DNA of 61,377 bases from Streptococcus sanguinis (GCF_003943735.1 NZ_RJMV01000003.1:248647-310023); one strand, 5' to 3'; counted from the stretch's first letter, positions 17,977 to 27,891 are shown. Notes: generated from the sequence alone by a model not told the origin. Numbers and translations are program-made.

Positions 17977-19089
17977 TTATCCTCCTAAAAATTCTTTTAA
18001 TTTCTTTGTAAATGATTGAATCTCTTGCAGAGTCGTTTGATCCGAAGTACTGATTCGAATAGACTCCTGCAAGCGGTTGGAATCCTTGCCATACATAGCC
18101 TGCAGGACATGACTGGGTTGTATAGCTCCGGCAGTGCAGGCTGAGCCTGTTGAAATGGAAAAGCCATTTAAATCCATTTGAAGCAGAAGCAGGTCATTTT
18201 TTTGATTGGGAAATCCCAAATTGATGACATAAGGCAAGCTTGGCTGACTTTCATTTAAGTAATAGTCAATGTCCGATAAGTCAGTAAGTAAGCTGTTTTT
18301 TAAGTCTTGTGCATGCTCTAGATTTTCCTCTAGAAGTTTTATACTCTCTGACAAAGCCGCCGCCATGCCTATGATAGAGATTAGATTTTCAGTTCCGGCT
18401 CGGTGTTTTTCTTCCTGGTCACCACCATGCATGAAATTGTCAAAATCCATCTTCTTGGCATAAAGGAAGCCAACACCTTTGGGACCATGAAACTTATGCG
18501 CTGAAGCAGATAGAAAGTCAATCCCTAGCTCGTCTGGGTAGATGGGAAGTTTACCAATTGCTTGGACGGCATCAACGTGAAATGCAGCGGGATGTTCTTG
18601 CAGTAATTCACCAATTTCCTTAATAGGAAGGACAGCACCCGTCTCGTTATTGACCGCCATGACGGACACAAGAATAGTGTCAGGTCTAAGTGCTTTCTTA
18701 ATATCCTCCGCTCGAATCTGTCCCTCAACCGGCTGAACAAAAGTAGCTTCGAAGCCGAATTTATCTACTAAGTACTCTACCACTTCTAAGACGGCATGGT
18801 GTTCAATAGCAGTGGTGACAATATGCTTCCCTCGGTTCTGGTGACGAAGGGCATAGCCTTTGATAGCGGTATTATTGCTTTCAGTGCCGCCAGAAGTAAA
18901 AAGAATCTTATTGCTTTGAGTATGCAGGGCTTGTGCAATATCTTCACGCGCCTGTCTGAGCAATTTACTAGCTTCTCGACCGTGGCTATGCGTACTGGAT
19001 GGATTTCCAAAGACAGTCATGGCCTTAGTCATGGCTTGGATTGCAGCGGGCGACAAAGCAGTTGTAGCGGCATTATCTAAATAAATCAC
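17977..19089 (-). CDS. Cysteine desulfurase, NifS/IscS type
   Basis: PLP enzyme that takes sulfur from cysteine as a persulfide for Fe-S cluster or thio-tRNA synthesis. I start at GTG 19089 (VIYLDNAATTALSPAA, 370 residues), ten bases after the prs stop with AAGG upstream; a longer frame would overlap prs. The PLP lysine lies in SASAHKFHGPKG and the sulfur-accepting cysteine in STGSACTAG at about residue 325. Family length is right. Which pathway it serves (for example thiI-dependent tRNA thiolation or Fe-S assembly) cannot be told here. The DUF1831 gene follows immediately. Confidence 0.93.
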   Translation of the reverse strand: MIYLDNAATTALSPAAIQAMTKAMTVFGNPSSTHSHGREASKLLRQAREDIAQALHTQSNKILFTSGGTESNNTAIKGYALRHQNRGKHIVTTAIEHHAVLEVVEYLVDKFGFEATFVQPVEGQIRAEDIKKALRPDTILVSVMAVNNETGAVLPIKEIGELLQEHPAAFHVDAVQAIGKLPIYPDELGIDFLSASAHKFHGPKGVGFLYAKKMDFDNFMHGGDQEEKHRAGTENLISIIGMAAALSESIKLLEENLEHAQDLKNSLLTDLSDIDYYLNESQPSLPYVINLGFPNQKNDLLLLQMDLNGFSISTGSACTAGAIQPSHVLQAMYGKDSNRLQESIRISTSDQTTLQEIQSFTKKLKEFLGG

Positions 19090-19099
19090 TCCGGTTACC

Positions 19100-20056
19100 T
19101 TATTTCTTTTGATAGGCAAAGAGCGGGCTGACTGGTCTTCTTTCTTGGATACGGACAATGGCATCACCAATCAGTTCACTTGCTGTAATATAGTGGAGAT
19201 TCTTAGGTGTTTTTTCTTTAGTATCAACAGAATCGGTCACAAGAATTTCCCTGATAGGAGAATTATCCAGCAATTCCGCAGCTTTATCCGCAAAGAGACC
19301 ATGACTGGATACAGCATAGATTTCGACTGCACCTTCGCGACAGACAATTTTAGCTGCTTCAGAGAACGTCCTACCAGTATTTAAAATATCGTCGATTAGA
19401 ATAGCTTTCTTACCTTCGACATCTCCGATGATATAGCCCTCAGAGCGACCTGCCTCATCTTCGCCATAATCAATGATAGCGATAGGGGCATCCAGATATT
19501 CAGCCAGATTGCGGGCGCGTTTTACACCAGAGTTTTTAGGGCTGACGACAACGACATCATCGCCAGTAAGGCCCATGTTGCAGTAGTGTTTGGCAAAGAG
19601 TGGGATAGTGAAGAGGTTATCAACTGGGATATCAAAGAAACCTTGGACCTGCACGGCATGAAGATCCAGAGAAATCACACGATCTACTCCAGCTCCGACG
19701 AGCATGTTGGCAACCAATTTAGCTGTGATTGGCTCGCGAGGAGCAGCAGTCCGATCCTGACGGGCATAACCAAAATAAGGCATCACAACATTAATAGTAT
19801 TAGCACTGGCACGCTTGCAGGCATCCACCATAATCAAGAGCTCCATCAAGTGATTATTGACAGGGAAGCTAGTGGACTGAATGATGTAAATATCATAGCC
19901 GCGGACACTTTCTTCGATATTAATCTGAATCTCGCCGTCCGAGAATTGACGGGAGGAAAGTTTTCCCAAAGGAACCCCAGCAGCCTCAGCGATTTTTTCA
20001 GCTATGGAATGATTGGAGTTGAGGGAAAAAAGCTTCATATTTTTTTTATCTGACAT
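19100..20056 (-). CDS. prs: Ribose-phosphate pyrophosphokinase
   Basis: PRPP synthetase, making 5-phosphoribosyl diphosphate from ribose 5-phosphate and ATP for nucleotide, His and Trp synthesis. Using the ATG at 20056 ([15 protein letters not shown]) gives 318 residues, the family length; an upstream in-frame ATG is less likely. Motifs: [44 protein letters not shown] (divalent metal site) and the PRPP loop [11 protein letters not shown]. Streptococci usually carry two prs genes; which copy this is cannot be told. Ten bases separate it from the desulfurase. Confidence 0.95.
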   Translation of the reverse strand: MSDKKNMKLFSLNSNHSIAEKIAEAAGVPLGKLSSRQFSDGEIQINIEESVRGYDIYIIQSTSFPVNNHLMELLIMVDACKRASANTINVVMPYFGYARQDRTAAPREPITAKLVANMLVGAGVDRVISLDLHAVQVQGFFDIPVDNLFTIPLFAKHYCNMGLTGDDVVVVSPKNSGVKRARNLAEYLDAPIAIIDYGEDEAGRSEGYIIGDVEGKKAILIDDILNTGRTFSEAAKIVCREGAVEIYAVSSHGLFADKAAELLDNSPIREILVTDSVDTKEKTPKNLHYITASELIGDAIVRIQERRPVSPLFAYQKK

Positions 20057-20190
20057 GAGTTGGACCGTCCTCTTTTTGTCTCTTTTTATATTTAATGCTC
20101 TATGAATTTTATTTTTCAATAGGCTTTAAATTGCTACCTTTTATTTTACCAAAAAAAATAGATTATTTCAGCTATTTTGTGGTCTTGGAT

Positions 20191-20754
20191 TTACAAGTTT
20201 TCAGAAAATCTTGCTATTTTGCTCTTGCCAGGTTTGTAGTCGATTTTGTGCTGCTTTAGGAAGTCAAGGAAATTTTCCTTTCCTTTTTCGAAATCTTCAA
20301 CTTCGACTTCGAGTTCGAAGTCTGTTTTGCCCAAGTAGTGACTCTCATCCAGAGCAAGGAGGCCAATTTCGTCTTCTTTTTCATAGCGGATAGTCTCTAG
20401 AGAGCCAAGAATCTTCAAGTCTTGGATGGGTATTTCTTTCTGAAGCAGCGTCTCTAAAATCTCTCCCGTAGGAAATTTATTGTTCTGCAAAATATTTTCG
20501 GTCTCTTCTGGTGTCAAGTTCTGATTGAGTTCTAAGGATCCGATTTCTTGAGGAATCTTGAGCGTCAGCTCAGCTTCGCGATGGTTAAAAGTCCGTACTC
20601 GAAAAGCCATGTGGGCGTGTCGGATACTTTGCTGGTCTGACTCGATGTAGTAGTTGGTCTGGCTAATAGGCGAAATATCAGCAAACAACTGGAGCAAACG
20701 GTCGTGCTCTTCTTTGGTCAGCATGGTTTTGAATTCAATTTCTAAGTGATTCAT
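20191..20754 (-). CDS. CYTH domain protein (triphosphate tunnel family)
   Basis: A 187-residue CYTH/TTM-fold protein (YjbK-like) that binds triphosphate-containing substrates in a beta-barrel tunnel. The signature ExExK is present at the start as HLEIEFK, and further acidic/basic tunnel residues follow (AFRVRTF, ELTLKIP, FELEVEVE). ATG 20754 is favoured over ATG 20760 because AAGGAT is better spaced. It is divergent from relQ, its usual neighbour in Firmicutes, which hints at a link with nucleotide/ppGpp metabolism; members act on inorganic triphosphate or thiamine triphosphate elsewhere. Substrate unknown here. Confidence 0.88.
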   Translation of the reverse strand: MNHLEIEFKTMLTKEEHDRLLQLFADISPISQTNYYIESDQQSIRHAHMAFRVRTFNHREAELTLKIPQEIGSLELNQNLTPEETENILQNNKFPTGEILETLLQKEIPIQDLKILGSLETIRYEKEDEIGLLALDESHYLGKTDFELEVEVEDFEKGKENFLDFLKQHKIDYKPGKSKIARFSENL

Positions 20755-20789
20755 TTTCATATCCTTTTCTTTTTTTTGAAAGCGATTTA

Positions 20790-20798
20790 TGTTATAAT
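20790..20798 (+). promoter_or_regulatory. Extended -10 promoter of relQ operon
   Basis: TGTTATAAT (TATAAT at 20793-20798), about 50 bases before relQ, no clear -35. Confidence 0.5.
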
Positions 20799-20849
20799 AA
20801 CAGTTGTGTTTATTTTATACAAAAAATAATGATATGACAAGGTAAGTGT

Positions 20850-21521
20850 ATGACAATAGAATGGGAAGATTTTCTAGACCCCTATATTCAAGCGGTTGGA
20901 GAGCTGAAAATTAAGTTGCGTGGAGTGCGAAAGCAATACCGCAAGCAGCAGCGTCATTCCCCGATTGAGTTTGTGACCGGACGAGTCAAGCCGATTGAGA
21001 GCATTAAAGAAAAGATGATTCTGCGAGGCATTCGCGAGGAAAATATCGAGCAGGAGATGCAGGATATCGCTGGCTTACGAGTCATGGTTCAGTTTGTCGA
21101 TGATGTAGATGAAGTTTTAGAAGTCCTGCGAAACCGGACTGATATGCGCATTGTTCAGGAGCGGGATTATATTAAAAACAAAAAAGCCAGTGGCTATCGG
21201 AGCTACCATGTGATTATAGAGTATCCAGTTGATACGATTAATGGTCATAGGCTTATTCTGGCTGAGATTCAGATTCGCACCCTTTCGATGAATTTTTGGG
21301 CTACGATTGAGCATTCTTTGAATTACAAGTATAAAGGAGAATTTCCCGAGGAAATCAAATGCCGCTTGGAAACGACAGCTAATCTTGCTTATCAGCTGGA
21401 TGAGGAGATGGGAGAAATCCGTGATGCTATCCAGGAGGCACAGGCTCTCTTTGATCCTCTTCACCGCAAGTTAAATGACGGTGTGGGAAATAGTGATGAT
21501 ACAGATGAAGAATACAGATAA
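20850..21521 (+). CDS. relQ: Small alarmone synthetase RelQ
   Basis: A 223-residue single-domain (p)ppGpp synthetase. The synthetase motifs are present: the [15 protein letters not shown]-binding segment, [15 protein letters not shown] with the catalytic Asp region, [13 protein letters not shown], and the G-loop/EIQIRT segment in [19 protein letters not shown]. There is no HD hydrolase domain. A C-terminal helix follows, the tetramer-forming part in RelQ. It heads the conserved relQ-ppnK-rlu-pta operon; ppnK overlaps its end by 17 bases. Confidence 0.95.
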   Translation: MTIEWEDFLDPYIQAVGELKIKLRGVRKQYRKQQRHSPIEFVTGRVKPIESIKEKMILRGIREENIEQEMQDIAGLRVMVQFVDDVDEVLEVLRNRTDMRIVQERDYIKNKKASGYRSYHVIIEYPVDTINGHRLILAEIQIRTLSMNFWATIEHSLNYKYKGEFPEEIKCRLETTANLAYQLDEEMGEIRDAIQEAQALFDPLHRKLNDGVGNSDDTDEEYR

Positions 21522-22323
21522 AAAAATAGCGATTATCCGCAATCGGAAAAGACAGAGTGAACAAGTTTATCAAGATTTGAAGCAGAAGCTGAAACAGAAC
21601 GGCTTTATTTTAACTCCTAAGAATCCCGACATCGTGATTTCGGTGGGTGGTGATGGCATGCTGCTATCGGCTTTTCATATGTATGAAGAACAGCTGGATC
21701 GGGTCCGCTTTGTCGGTGTGCATACAGGGCATCTCGGCTTTTATACAGACTACCGTGATTTTGAACTAGATAAGCTTGTCGAAAATCTCAAATTAGACAC
21801 TGGTGCTCAAGTTTCTTATCCAATTTTAAATGTGAAAATTACTTTTGAAAATGGTGATACACGCATCATTCGTGCTTTGAACGAAGCAACAATCAAGCGT
21901 TCGGATCGGACCATGGTAGCTGATGTCATTATCAATCGGGTTCATTTCGAGCGCTTCCGAGGTGATGGGATTTCCGTTTCTACTCCGACAGGCAGTACAG
22001 CCTATAACAAATCTCTAGGTGGAGCGGTATTGCATCCGACAATCGAAGCCTTACAGGTGACAGAAATTGCCAGTCTCAACAATCGGGTTTATCGAACGTT
22101 GGGCTCGTCGGTCATTGTTCCTAAAAAAGATAAGATTGAGTTAGTGCCGACCCGCAGTGACTATCACACTATTGCGGTCGATAATCAGACTTTCTCTTTT
22201 AAAAACATTGTCCGTATTGAGTATCAGATTGACAATCACAAGATACATTTTGTGGCTTCACCAAGCCATACCAGCTTTTGGAATCGTGTCAGAGACTCCT
22301 TTATTGGAGAGTGCAAGGAATGA
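21505..22323 (+). CDS. ppnK: NAD kinase
   Basis: Phosphorylates NAD+ to NADP+. The start at 21505 ([17 protein letters not shown], 272 residues) matches relatives and overlaps relQ by 17 bases; in-frame ATG codons at 21496 and 21475 are alternatives. The catalytic GGDG is in [15 protein letters not shown] at about 48-51, NE/D motif in [14 protein letters not shown], and the glycine-rich [15 protein letters not shown]. It ends in an ATGA overlap with the pseudouridine synthase gene, so the operon is tightly coupled. Confidence 0.96.
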   Translation: MKNTDKKIAIIRNRKRQSEQVYQDLKQKLKQNGFILTPKNPDIVISVGGDGMLLSAFHMYEEQLDRVRFVGVHTGHLGFYTDYRDFELDKLVENLKLDTGAQVSYPILNVKITFENGDTRIIRALNEATIKRSDRTMVADVIINRVHFERFRGDGISVSTPTGSTAYNKSLGGAVLHPTIEALQVTEIASLNNRVYRTLGSSVIVPKKDKIELVPTRSDYHTIAVDNQTFSFKNIVRIEYQIDNHKIHFVASPSHTSFWNRVRDSFIGECKE

Positions 22324-23207
22324 GGTTTGAGTTTATTGCTGATGAGCATGTCAAGGTAAAGACCTTTTTGAAGCGACACGAAGTTTCCAAAAGCCTCTTG
22401 GCAAAGATAAAATTTTCCGGCGGAAACATTCTTGTCAACCATCAACCTCAGAATGCTATTTATCTCTTGGATATTGGCGATAAAGTGACGATTGACATTC
22501 CTTCTGAAAAAGGATTTGAGAGTCTGAAAGCTGTTGATAAGGACTTGTCTGTCGTCTACGAGGATGAGCATTTCTTGGTTTTGGATAAGCCGGCAGGGGT
22601 GGCCAGTATTCCCAGTGTTAATCATTCCAATACTATGGCAAACTTTGTTAAGGCTTACTATATTCGTCATGCCTATGAAAACCAGCAGGTGCATATCGTG
22701 ACGCGTCTGGATAAGGATACAAGTGGGCTCATGCTCTTTGCCAAGCATGGCTATGCTCATGCCAGATTGGACAAACAGTTGCAGAAGAAGCTGATAGAAA
22801 AGCGCTATTACGCTCTAGTTCGGGGGACTGGTGACTTAGAAGAGCAAGGTGAGATTATTGCTCCGATTGGACGCAATCCTGAGAGTATCATTACGAGGCG
22901 CGTGACAGAGGATGGCAAGTACGCTCATACCAGTTACAAGGTCATAGAGCGATTTGGAGATGTCTATCTAGTGGATATTCATCTGCATACTGGGCGGACT
23001 CATCAAATCCGCGTTCACTTTTCACATATTGGCTTTCCGCTTTTGGGTGACGACCTTTATGGTGGGAGTTTGGAACACGGAATAGAGCGTCAGGCTTTAC
23101 ATTGTCATTCTTTGAAATTTTATAACCCTTTTAGCGGACAGGAAGTTGAGCGTGCCAGTCCTTTGCCAGAAGATTTTAAACAAGTTATTGAGAAATTAAA
23201 AGAATAA
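22320..23207 (+). CDS. RluD-family pseudouridine synthase
   Basis: A 295-residue RNA pseudouridine synthase. N-terminal S4-like RNA-binding segment ([28 protein letters not shown]), then the catalytic domain with the Asp motif [15 protein letters not shown] at about residues 135-149 and the typical [20 protein letters not shown] near 230-250. The ATG at 22320 overlaps the ppnK stop (ATGA). The target base in rRNA or tRNA cannot be assigned. The same gene order occurs widely in streptococci. Confidence 0.94.
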   Translation: MRFEFIADEHVKVKTFLKRHEVSKSLLAKIKFSGGNILVNHQPQNAIYLLDIGDKVTIDIPSEKGFESLKAVDKDLSVVYEDEHFLVLDKPAGVASIPSVNHSNTMANFVKAYYIRHAYENQQVHIVTRLDKDTSGLMLFAKHGYAHARLDKQLQKKLIEKRYYALVRGTGDLEEQGEIIAPIGRNPESIITRRVTEDGKYAHTSYKVIERFGDVYLVDIHLHTGRTHQIRVHFSHIGFPLLGDDLYGGSLEHGIERQALHCHSLKFYNPFSGQEVERASPLPEDFKQVIEKLKE

Positions 23208-23230
23208 GAGATAAAGGAGTTTTAAGAAAC

Positions 23231-24208
23231 ATGAAAATTTTTGATTCAATTCGTGAAGCCTTGAAGGATAAGGAAGTAAAGATTGTCTTGCCGGAGGGTG
23301 AAGAGCCACGGATTTTGCAAGCTACTAAACGTTTGGTGAAAGAAACCGATATTACTCCAGTTCTTTTGGGGAATCCTGATAAAATCCGTATTTATCTGGA
23401 AATTGAGGGAGTAAAAGAAGGATATCAGGTTATTGATCCTTCAAACTGTTCCTGCTTTGAGGAATTGGTAGAAGCATTCGTTGAGCGTCGAAAAGGGAAA
23501 ATCACTGCAGATGAAGCACGTCAGTTGCTCAAGGAAGATGTCAACTACTTTGGAGTTATGTTGGTTTACCTTGGTAAAGTCCAAGGGATGGTGTCTGGCG
23601 CGATTCATTCTACAGCAGCGACTGTTCGGCCGGCTCTTCAAATCATCAAGACTCTTCCTTGGGTTTCTCGCACTTCAGGAGCCTTCCTCATGGTGCGTGA
23701 TGACGAACGCTACATTTTCAGTGACTGTGCCATCAATATCGATCCAGATGCCAATGTTTTGGCGGAGATTGCTGTTAACTCAGCCCTAACAGCGCAGATT
23801 TTTGGTATTGATCCTAAAGTTGCCATGCTCAGCTATTCGACCAAGGGCTCTGGTTTCGGTGAAAAGGTTGATAAGGTAGTGGAGGCGACTAAGTTGGCTC
23901 AGGAAATGCGTCCAGACTTGGCTATCGATGGTGAATTACAGTTTGATGCAGCTTTTGTCCCTGCAACGGCTGAACTGAAAGCACCTGGCAGCTCTGTGGC
24001 TGGTCAAGCGACTGTCTTTGTCTTCCCAAGTATCGAGGCTGGTAATATCAGCTACAAAATGGCAGAGCGTTTAGGTGGCTTTTCAGCAGTAGGTCCTATC
24101 TTGCAGGGTCTTAACCATCCAGTTAATGACCTTTCCAGAGGATGTAATGCGGATGACGTATACAAGCTGACTTTGATTACAGCCAGTCAGGCTGTTGGTC
24201 ATTATTAA
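23231..24208 (+). CDS. pta: Phosphate acetyltransferase
   Basis: Pta converts acetyl-CoA and phosphate to acetyl phosphate, which acetate kinase uses to make ATP. The 325 residues match the short (class I) form. Seen motifs: KIVLPEGEEPRIL, VSGAIHSTAATVRPALQIIKT, FSDCAINIDPDA, and the late GSSVAGQATVFVFPSIEAGNI and GPILQGLNHPVNDLSRG signature. AAAGGAG precedes the ATG. Last gene of the relQ operon, closed by a terminator. Confidence 0.97.
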   Translation: MKIFDSIREALKDKEVKIVLPEGEEPRILQATKRLVKETDITPVLLGNPDKIRIYLEIEGVKEGYQVIDPSNCSCFEELVEAFVERRKGKITADEARQLLKEDVNYFGVMLVYLGKVQGMVSGAIHSTAATVRPALQIIKTLPWVSRTSGAFLMVRDDERYIFSDCAINIDPDANVLAEIAVNSALTAQIFGIDPKVAMLSYSTKGSGFGEKVDKVVEATKLAQEMRPDLAIDGELQFDAAFVPATAELKAPGSSVAGQATVFVFPSIEAGNISYKMAERLGGFSAVGPILQGLNHPVNDLSRGCNADDVYKLTLITASQAVGHY

Positions 24209-24224
24209 ACGATAAGAAACAATT

Positions 24225-24249
24225 GGAGGGCATAAGCTCTCCTATTTTT
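24225..24249 (+). terminator. Terminator of relQ-pta operon
   Basis: GGAGGGC-ATAA-GCTCTCC (one G-T pair) followed by TATTTTT. Confidence 0.75.
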
Positions 24250-24273
24250 CTTGCCTTATGCTATACTAGATTT

Positions 24274-25434
24274 ATGTTAGATTTGAAAGAATATGGAATT
24301 GATATGTGGGGGGCAGATAAAATCGCCTCTTTTCGAGAGAAATTATTAACTTGGTATGATGAAAACAAACGTGACCTGCCATGGCGTAGGACAAACAATC
24401 CTTATCATATCTGGGTTTCTGAGATTATGCTGCAGCAGACCAGAGTTGATACGGTGATTCCTTACTATGAACGTTTCCTTGACTGGTTTCCGACTGTAGC
24501 TGATTTAGCTCAGGCGCCAGAGGATAGACTGCTCAAGGCTTGGGAAGGGTTGGGCTATTATTCGCGGGTGAGAAATATGCAAAAAGCAGCCCAGCAGATA
24601 ACGACGGATTTTGCTGGAAAATTTCCTGATAGCTATGAAGGACTTGCTAGCCTCAAAGGGATTGGACCTTATACAGCTGGTGCCATTGCTAGCATTGCCT
24701 TTGGCCTAGCTGAGCCTGCGGTAGACGGTAATGTCATGCGAGTGCTGAGTCGCTTGTTTGAAGTTGATTTAGATATTGGCCAACCTAGCAATCGGAAGGT
24801 ATTTCAGGCTATGATGGAGATTCTGATTGATCCAGATAGACCAGGAGATTTTAATCAATCGCTGATGGATCTGGGGTCAGATATTGAAGCTCCTGTTAAT
24901 CCTCATCCAGAAGACAGTCCTGTAAAGGAGTTCAGCGCAGCTTATTTGAATGGAACAATGGATAAATATCCAATCAAAGCACCTAAAAAGAAGCCAGTTC
25001 CAGTCTATCTGCAAGGCTTGATTATAGAAAACGAGCAGGGACAATTCTTACTTGAAAAGAATGAGGCTGCTGGCTTGTTATCAGGTTTTTGGCATTTTCC
25101 CTTGATTGAAATCGAGGAATTTCAAACTGAAAATCAGATGTCCTTGTTTGAGGTGGCAGAAAATCAGTCAAGTCTGGATCTGTCTCCTCAAGAAAGTTTT
25201 GAGCAGGATTATGATTTGAAGGTTGATTGGCAGCAGCAGACCTTTTCAAAGGTGCAACATGTCTTCAGCCATCGCAAGTGGCATATCCAGCTAGCTTATG
25301 GTCGAGTTAATGATAGCCAGCACGCAGCTGATGGAGAGGTCTTGTGGCTTCATCCAGATGACTTTGGAAACTACCCCTTTGCCAAACCCCAGCAGAAGAT
25401 GTGGGAGGCTTTTCAGGAAGCTAGAAATAAATAA
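24274..25434 (+). CDS. mutY: A/G-specific adenine glycosylase lacking the Fe-S cluster
   Basis: MutY removes adenine mispaired with 8-oxoguanine. With ATG 24274 (MLDLKEYG) it has 386 residues. The catalytic Glu lies in SEIMLQQTRVDTV, the helix-hairpin-helix in LKGIGPYTAGAIASIAFG and the catalytic Asp in AVDGNVMR. The C-terminal NUDIX-like domain that reads 8-oxoG starts near PVYLQGLIIENEQG. The segment after LMDLGSD (residue 197 onward), where most MutY have four cysteines for a 4Fe-4S cluster, reads IEAPVNPHPEDSPVKEFS with no cysteine. Clusterless MutY proteins are known in lactic acid bacteria. No clear Shine-Dalgarno; a TATACT lies just before. Confidence 0.95.
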   Translation: MLDLKEYGIDMWGADKIASFREKLLTWYDENKRDLPWRRTNNPYHIWVSEIMLQQTRVDTVIPYYERFLDWFPTVADLAQAPEDRLLKAWEGLGYYSRVRNMQKAAQQITTDFAGKFPDSYEGLASLKGIGPYTAGAIASIAFGLAEPAVDGNVMRVLSRLFEVDLDIGQPSNRKVFQAMMEILIDPDRPGDFNQSLMDLGSDIEAPVNPHPEDSPVKEFSAAYLNGTMDKYPIKAPKKKPVPVYLQGLIIENEQGQFLLEKNEAAGLLSGFWHFPLIEIEEFQTENQMSLFEVAENQSSLDLSPQESFEQDYDLKVDWQQQTFSKVQHVFSHRKWHIQLAYGRVNDSQHAADGEVLWLHPDDFGNYPFAKPQQKMWEAFQEARNK

Positions 25435-25466
25435 AAAATCTGAGACTCAGTTTGTCTCAGATTTTT
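25434..25466. terminator. Two-way terminator after mutY
   Basis: AAAATCTGAGAC and GTCTCAGATTTT pair around TCAGTTT with A- and T-runs outside, between convergent genes. Confidence 0.9.
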
Positions 25467-25480
25467 GAATTGAATCAATT

Positions 25481-25828
25481 TTACAAGTTTGCAAAAGCTT
25501 TAATTTCTTCTGCAATCATAGAAGAATCACAACGAACAGATACTTGGCCGTCTTGAATATGAACAAAACCAGGAACCGTCGGAATGCTGTATTCAGAGCG
25601 GAAGGCTTGCAATTTCTCTAATTCGCTAGCTTCTTCACTGTTAATGAAGTAGATGTGTGCTTTAGTTTCAGCTACGACACCAGCTAATGTTACAGCAAAT
25701 TTACGGCAGTAAGGGCAAGTTTTACGACCAACGAAGAAAGTTGCAGTTTCTTTGTCAGCAATCGCTTGACGAGCACGGTCAACAGTTGTGACTTCAAGGT
25801 CTTTAATATTTTGAGCAAATTGTTCCAT
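25481..25828 (-). CDS. Thioredoxin-like protein (bacteriocin accessory type)
   Basis: A 115-residue thioredoxin-fold protein with the redox motif CPYC in FVGRKTCPYCRKFA (about residues 38-41) and the cis-proline region YSIPTVPGFVHI. There is no signal peptide, so it is probably cytosolic. Such short proteins are often named bacteriocin transport accessory protein in lactic acid bacteria, but no bacteriocin genes are seen nearby, so a general thiol-disulfide role is as likely. GAGGAT precedes the ATG. It follows pgm in the leftward direction by just over 120 bases with a terminator between. Confidence 0.88.
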   Translation of the reverse strand: MEQFAQNIKDLEVTTVDRARQAIADKETATFFVGRKTCPYCRKFAVTLAGVVAETKAHIYFINSEEASELEKLQAFRSEYSIPTVPGFVHIQDGQVSVRCDSSMIAEEIKAFANL

Positions 25829-25901
25829 AAATTATCCTCATTTCTTTTGATAAAACTAGTATGCCATAAAAATCAGAAAAATGCTTGATTTGGAAACGAA
25901 A

Positions 25902-25932
25902 AACCAGAGAATGTGAAATTCATCCTCTGGTT
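25902..25932 (-). terminator. Terminator of pgm
   Basis: Minus strand AACCAGAG(G)ATG ... CAT(T)CTCTGGTT followed by TTTCG. Confidence 0.75.
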
Positions 25933-25952
25933 GATCGGTTGATAGTGTTATT

Positions 25953-27671
25953 TTACTTGATAAAGGCATTAATTTCTGCTTCAATAGCAGCAATTTTTGC
26001 TTGGGCATCTTCATTGCTGTCACCGACAACGGCAATGTAGAACTTGATTTTTGGTTCTGTTCCGGATGGCCGGACAGCAATCCATGAACCGTCAGCCAAA
26101 GTGTATTTCAGCACATCGCTTGGAGGAGTCGTCAGAGCTGTAACAGTACCGTCTGCGGCGGTAGAAGTCTGCGCCTTAAAGTCTTCAGTAGCAGAAATAG
26201 CAGTAGCGTTGAATTCTTTCGGAGCATTGTCACGGAACTTAGCCATGATAGCCTTGATTTGCTCAGCTCCATCAACACCAGACAGGGTTACAGAGATAGT
26301 CTTTTCAGCAAAGTAACCATACTCTTTGTAGATTTCTTCAATACCGTCAGCCAGAGTCAAGCCACGTGAGCGATAGTAGGCAGCAAGCTCAGCCACGACC
26401 AAAACAGCTTGGATAGCGTCTTTATCACGTACAAATGGTTTAATCAAATAGCCGAAGCTTTCTTCAAATCCCATCATGTAGGTGTGGTTGTGTTTTTCTT
26501 CGAATTCTTGAATCTTTTCAGCGATAAATTTGAAACCAGTCAAGACATTGAACATGGTTGCGCCATAACTTTCAGCAATCTTAGTCACCAAGTCAGTAGA
26601 AACGATAGACTTGCAGAGAGCTGCGTTTGCTGGCAGAGTTCCAGCACTCTTATGAGCTTCCAAGATGTATTTAGCCATGATGGCTCCGATTTGGTTACCA
26701 GAAAGGTTGAGGTAGCTGCCGTCTTTTTGCAGAACTTCAACACCGACACGGTCAGCATCTGGGTCAGTTGCAACCAAGACATCTGCACCAACTTTACGGC
26801 CTAATTCCTCAGCCAAGGCAAAGGCTGCTTGGCTTTCAGGGTTTGGAGACTTAACAGTAGAGAAGTCTGGATCAGCTACAGCCTGAGCTTCGACAACTTC
26901 AACAGAATCAAATCCTGCTTGAGCCAAAGCGCGACGAGCCAACATTTCACCAGTACCATGCAGAGGAGTATAGACAATCTTCATGTCCTTACCGTATTCA
27001 TCAATCAGTTTTTGGTTGATATTGACATCTTTAACTTCCTTGAGGTATTCAGCATCAATAGCATCGCCAATCACTTCAATCAAGCCAGAAGCTTTTTCAG
27101 CTTCAACATCAGCGACCTCAATAGCAAAAGGATTTTCAATAGCACGGATGTAGTCAGTCAATGCATCTGCATCATGCGGAGGCATTTGTCCACCGTCTTC
27201 ACCATATACCTTGTAGCCATTAAATGGAGCAGGGTTGTGGCTGGCTGTAATCATGATACCAGCAAAAGTTCCCAGATGACGTACTGCAAATGAAAGTTCC
27301 GGAGTTGGGCGCAGGCTTTCAAAAACATAGGACTTGATACCGTGCTTAGCTAAAACAGCAGCAGATTCAAAGGCAAATTCTGGTGAGAAATGACGGGAGT
27401 CGTAAGCAATCGCAACACCGCGTTTTTTGAACTCATCACCTTTTTCTTCAATCAAGCGAGCCAAACCTTCAGTTGCCTGACGGACAACATAAATATTAAT
27501 ACGGTTGGTACCAGCGCCAATTAAACCACGCATACCAGCGGTACCAAACTCAAGATTGGTGTAAAAAGCATCTTCCTTAGTTTTTTCGTCCATACTGTTC
27601 AAGTCTTGGCGAAGATAGTCAGGAAGTTCAGCATAATCAAGCCATTTTTTGAAGTTATCTTGATAAGTCAT
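25953..27671 (-). CDS. pgm: Phosphoglucomutase (alpha-D-phosphohexomutase)
   Basis: Interconverts glucose 6-phosphate and glucose 1-phosphate, feeding UDP-glucose, capsule, teichoic acid and glycogen-type pathways. The 572 residues are typical of the Firmicutes PgcA/Pgm form. The phosphoserine loop is TASHNPAPFNGYK (about 143-155), the metal loop DPDADRVGV (about 304-312), the sugar loop GFEESFGYL and the phosphate-binding loop RPSGTEPKIKFY near the C-terminus. GGAG precedes the ATG. It is transcribed alone. Confidence 0.96.
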   Translation of the reverse strand: MTYQDNFKKWLDYAELPDYLRQDLNSMDEKTKEDAFYTNLEFGTAGMRGLIGAGTNRINIYVVRQATEGLARLIEEKGDEFKKRGVAIAYDSRHFSPEFAFESAAVLAKHGIKSYVFESLRPTPELSFAVRHLGTFAGIMITASHNPAPFNGYKVYGEDGGQMPPHDADALTDYIRAIENPFAIEVADVEAEKASGLIEVIGDAIDAEYLKEVKDVNINQKLIDEYGKDMKIVYTPLHGTGEMLARRALAQAGFDSVEVVEAQAVADPDFSTVKSPNPESQAAFALAEELGRKVGADVLVATDPDADRVGVEVLQKDGSYLNLSGNQIGAIMAKYILEAHKSAGTLPANAALCKSIVSTDLVTKIAESYGATMFNVLTGFKFIAEKIQEFEEKHNHTYMMGFEESFGYLIKPFVRDKDAIQAVLVVAELAAYYRSRGLTLADGIEEIYKEYGYFAEKTISVTLSGVDGAEQIKAIMAKFRDNAPKEFNATAISATEDFKAQTSTAADGTVTALTTPPSDVLKYTLADGSWIAVRPSGTEPKIKFYIAVVGDSNEDAQAKIAAIEAEINAFIK

Positions 27672-27741
27672 AGGTGGAGTCTCCTTTATTTTTGAAATGA
27701 AGAGTTGGAAATTTTAGTAAAAAATCCTGCTCTTAAATTTT

Positions 27742-27763
27742 CTTAATCGCTTACATTGTAGCA
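27742..27763 (-). promoter_or_regulatory. pgm promoter with cre-like sequence
   Basis: Minus strand extended -10 TGCTACAAT (27763-27755), weak -35 TTTCAA 17 bases before. Directly after it the minus strand reads TGTAAGCGATTAAG, which fits the first eight positions of the cre consensus but not the end. The cre call is weak. Confidence 0.4.
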
Positions 27764-27865
27764 TATTTTCATTAATTTTGAAAGAGGTTACCTAGAAAAC
27801 GATGAAATACTTTTCAAGGCATTGTTTCAAGGATTTCAAGCTGGTTATTGCAGAATTGCGAGATT

Positions 27866-27891
27866 AAAAAAGACCAAAGCAAGGCTTGGTC
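27866..27891 (-). terminator. Terminator of coaB-coaC-S component operon
   Basis: Minus strand GACCAAGC-CTT-GCTTTGGTC followed by TTTTTT. Confidence 0.85.

Noticed and set aside
19090..19170. N-terminal extension of the cysteine desulfurase
   Set aside because: It would overlap the end of prs and precede the conserved family start IYLDNAATT; a GTG at 19089 with AAGG fits better.
25481..25828. Part of a bacteriocin locus
   Set aside because: No leader peptides, ABC exporter or immunity genes nearby; the name used for this family is not evidence of function.
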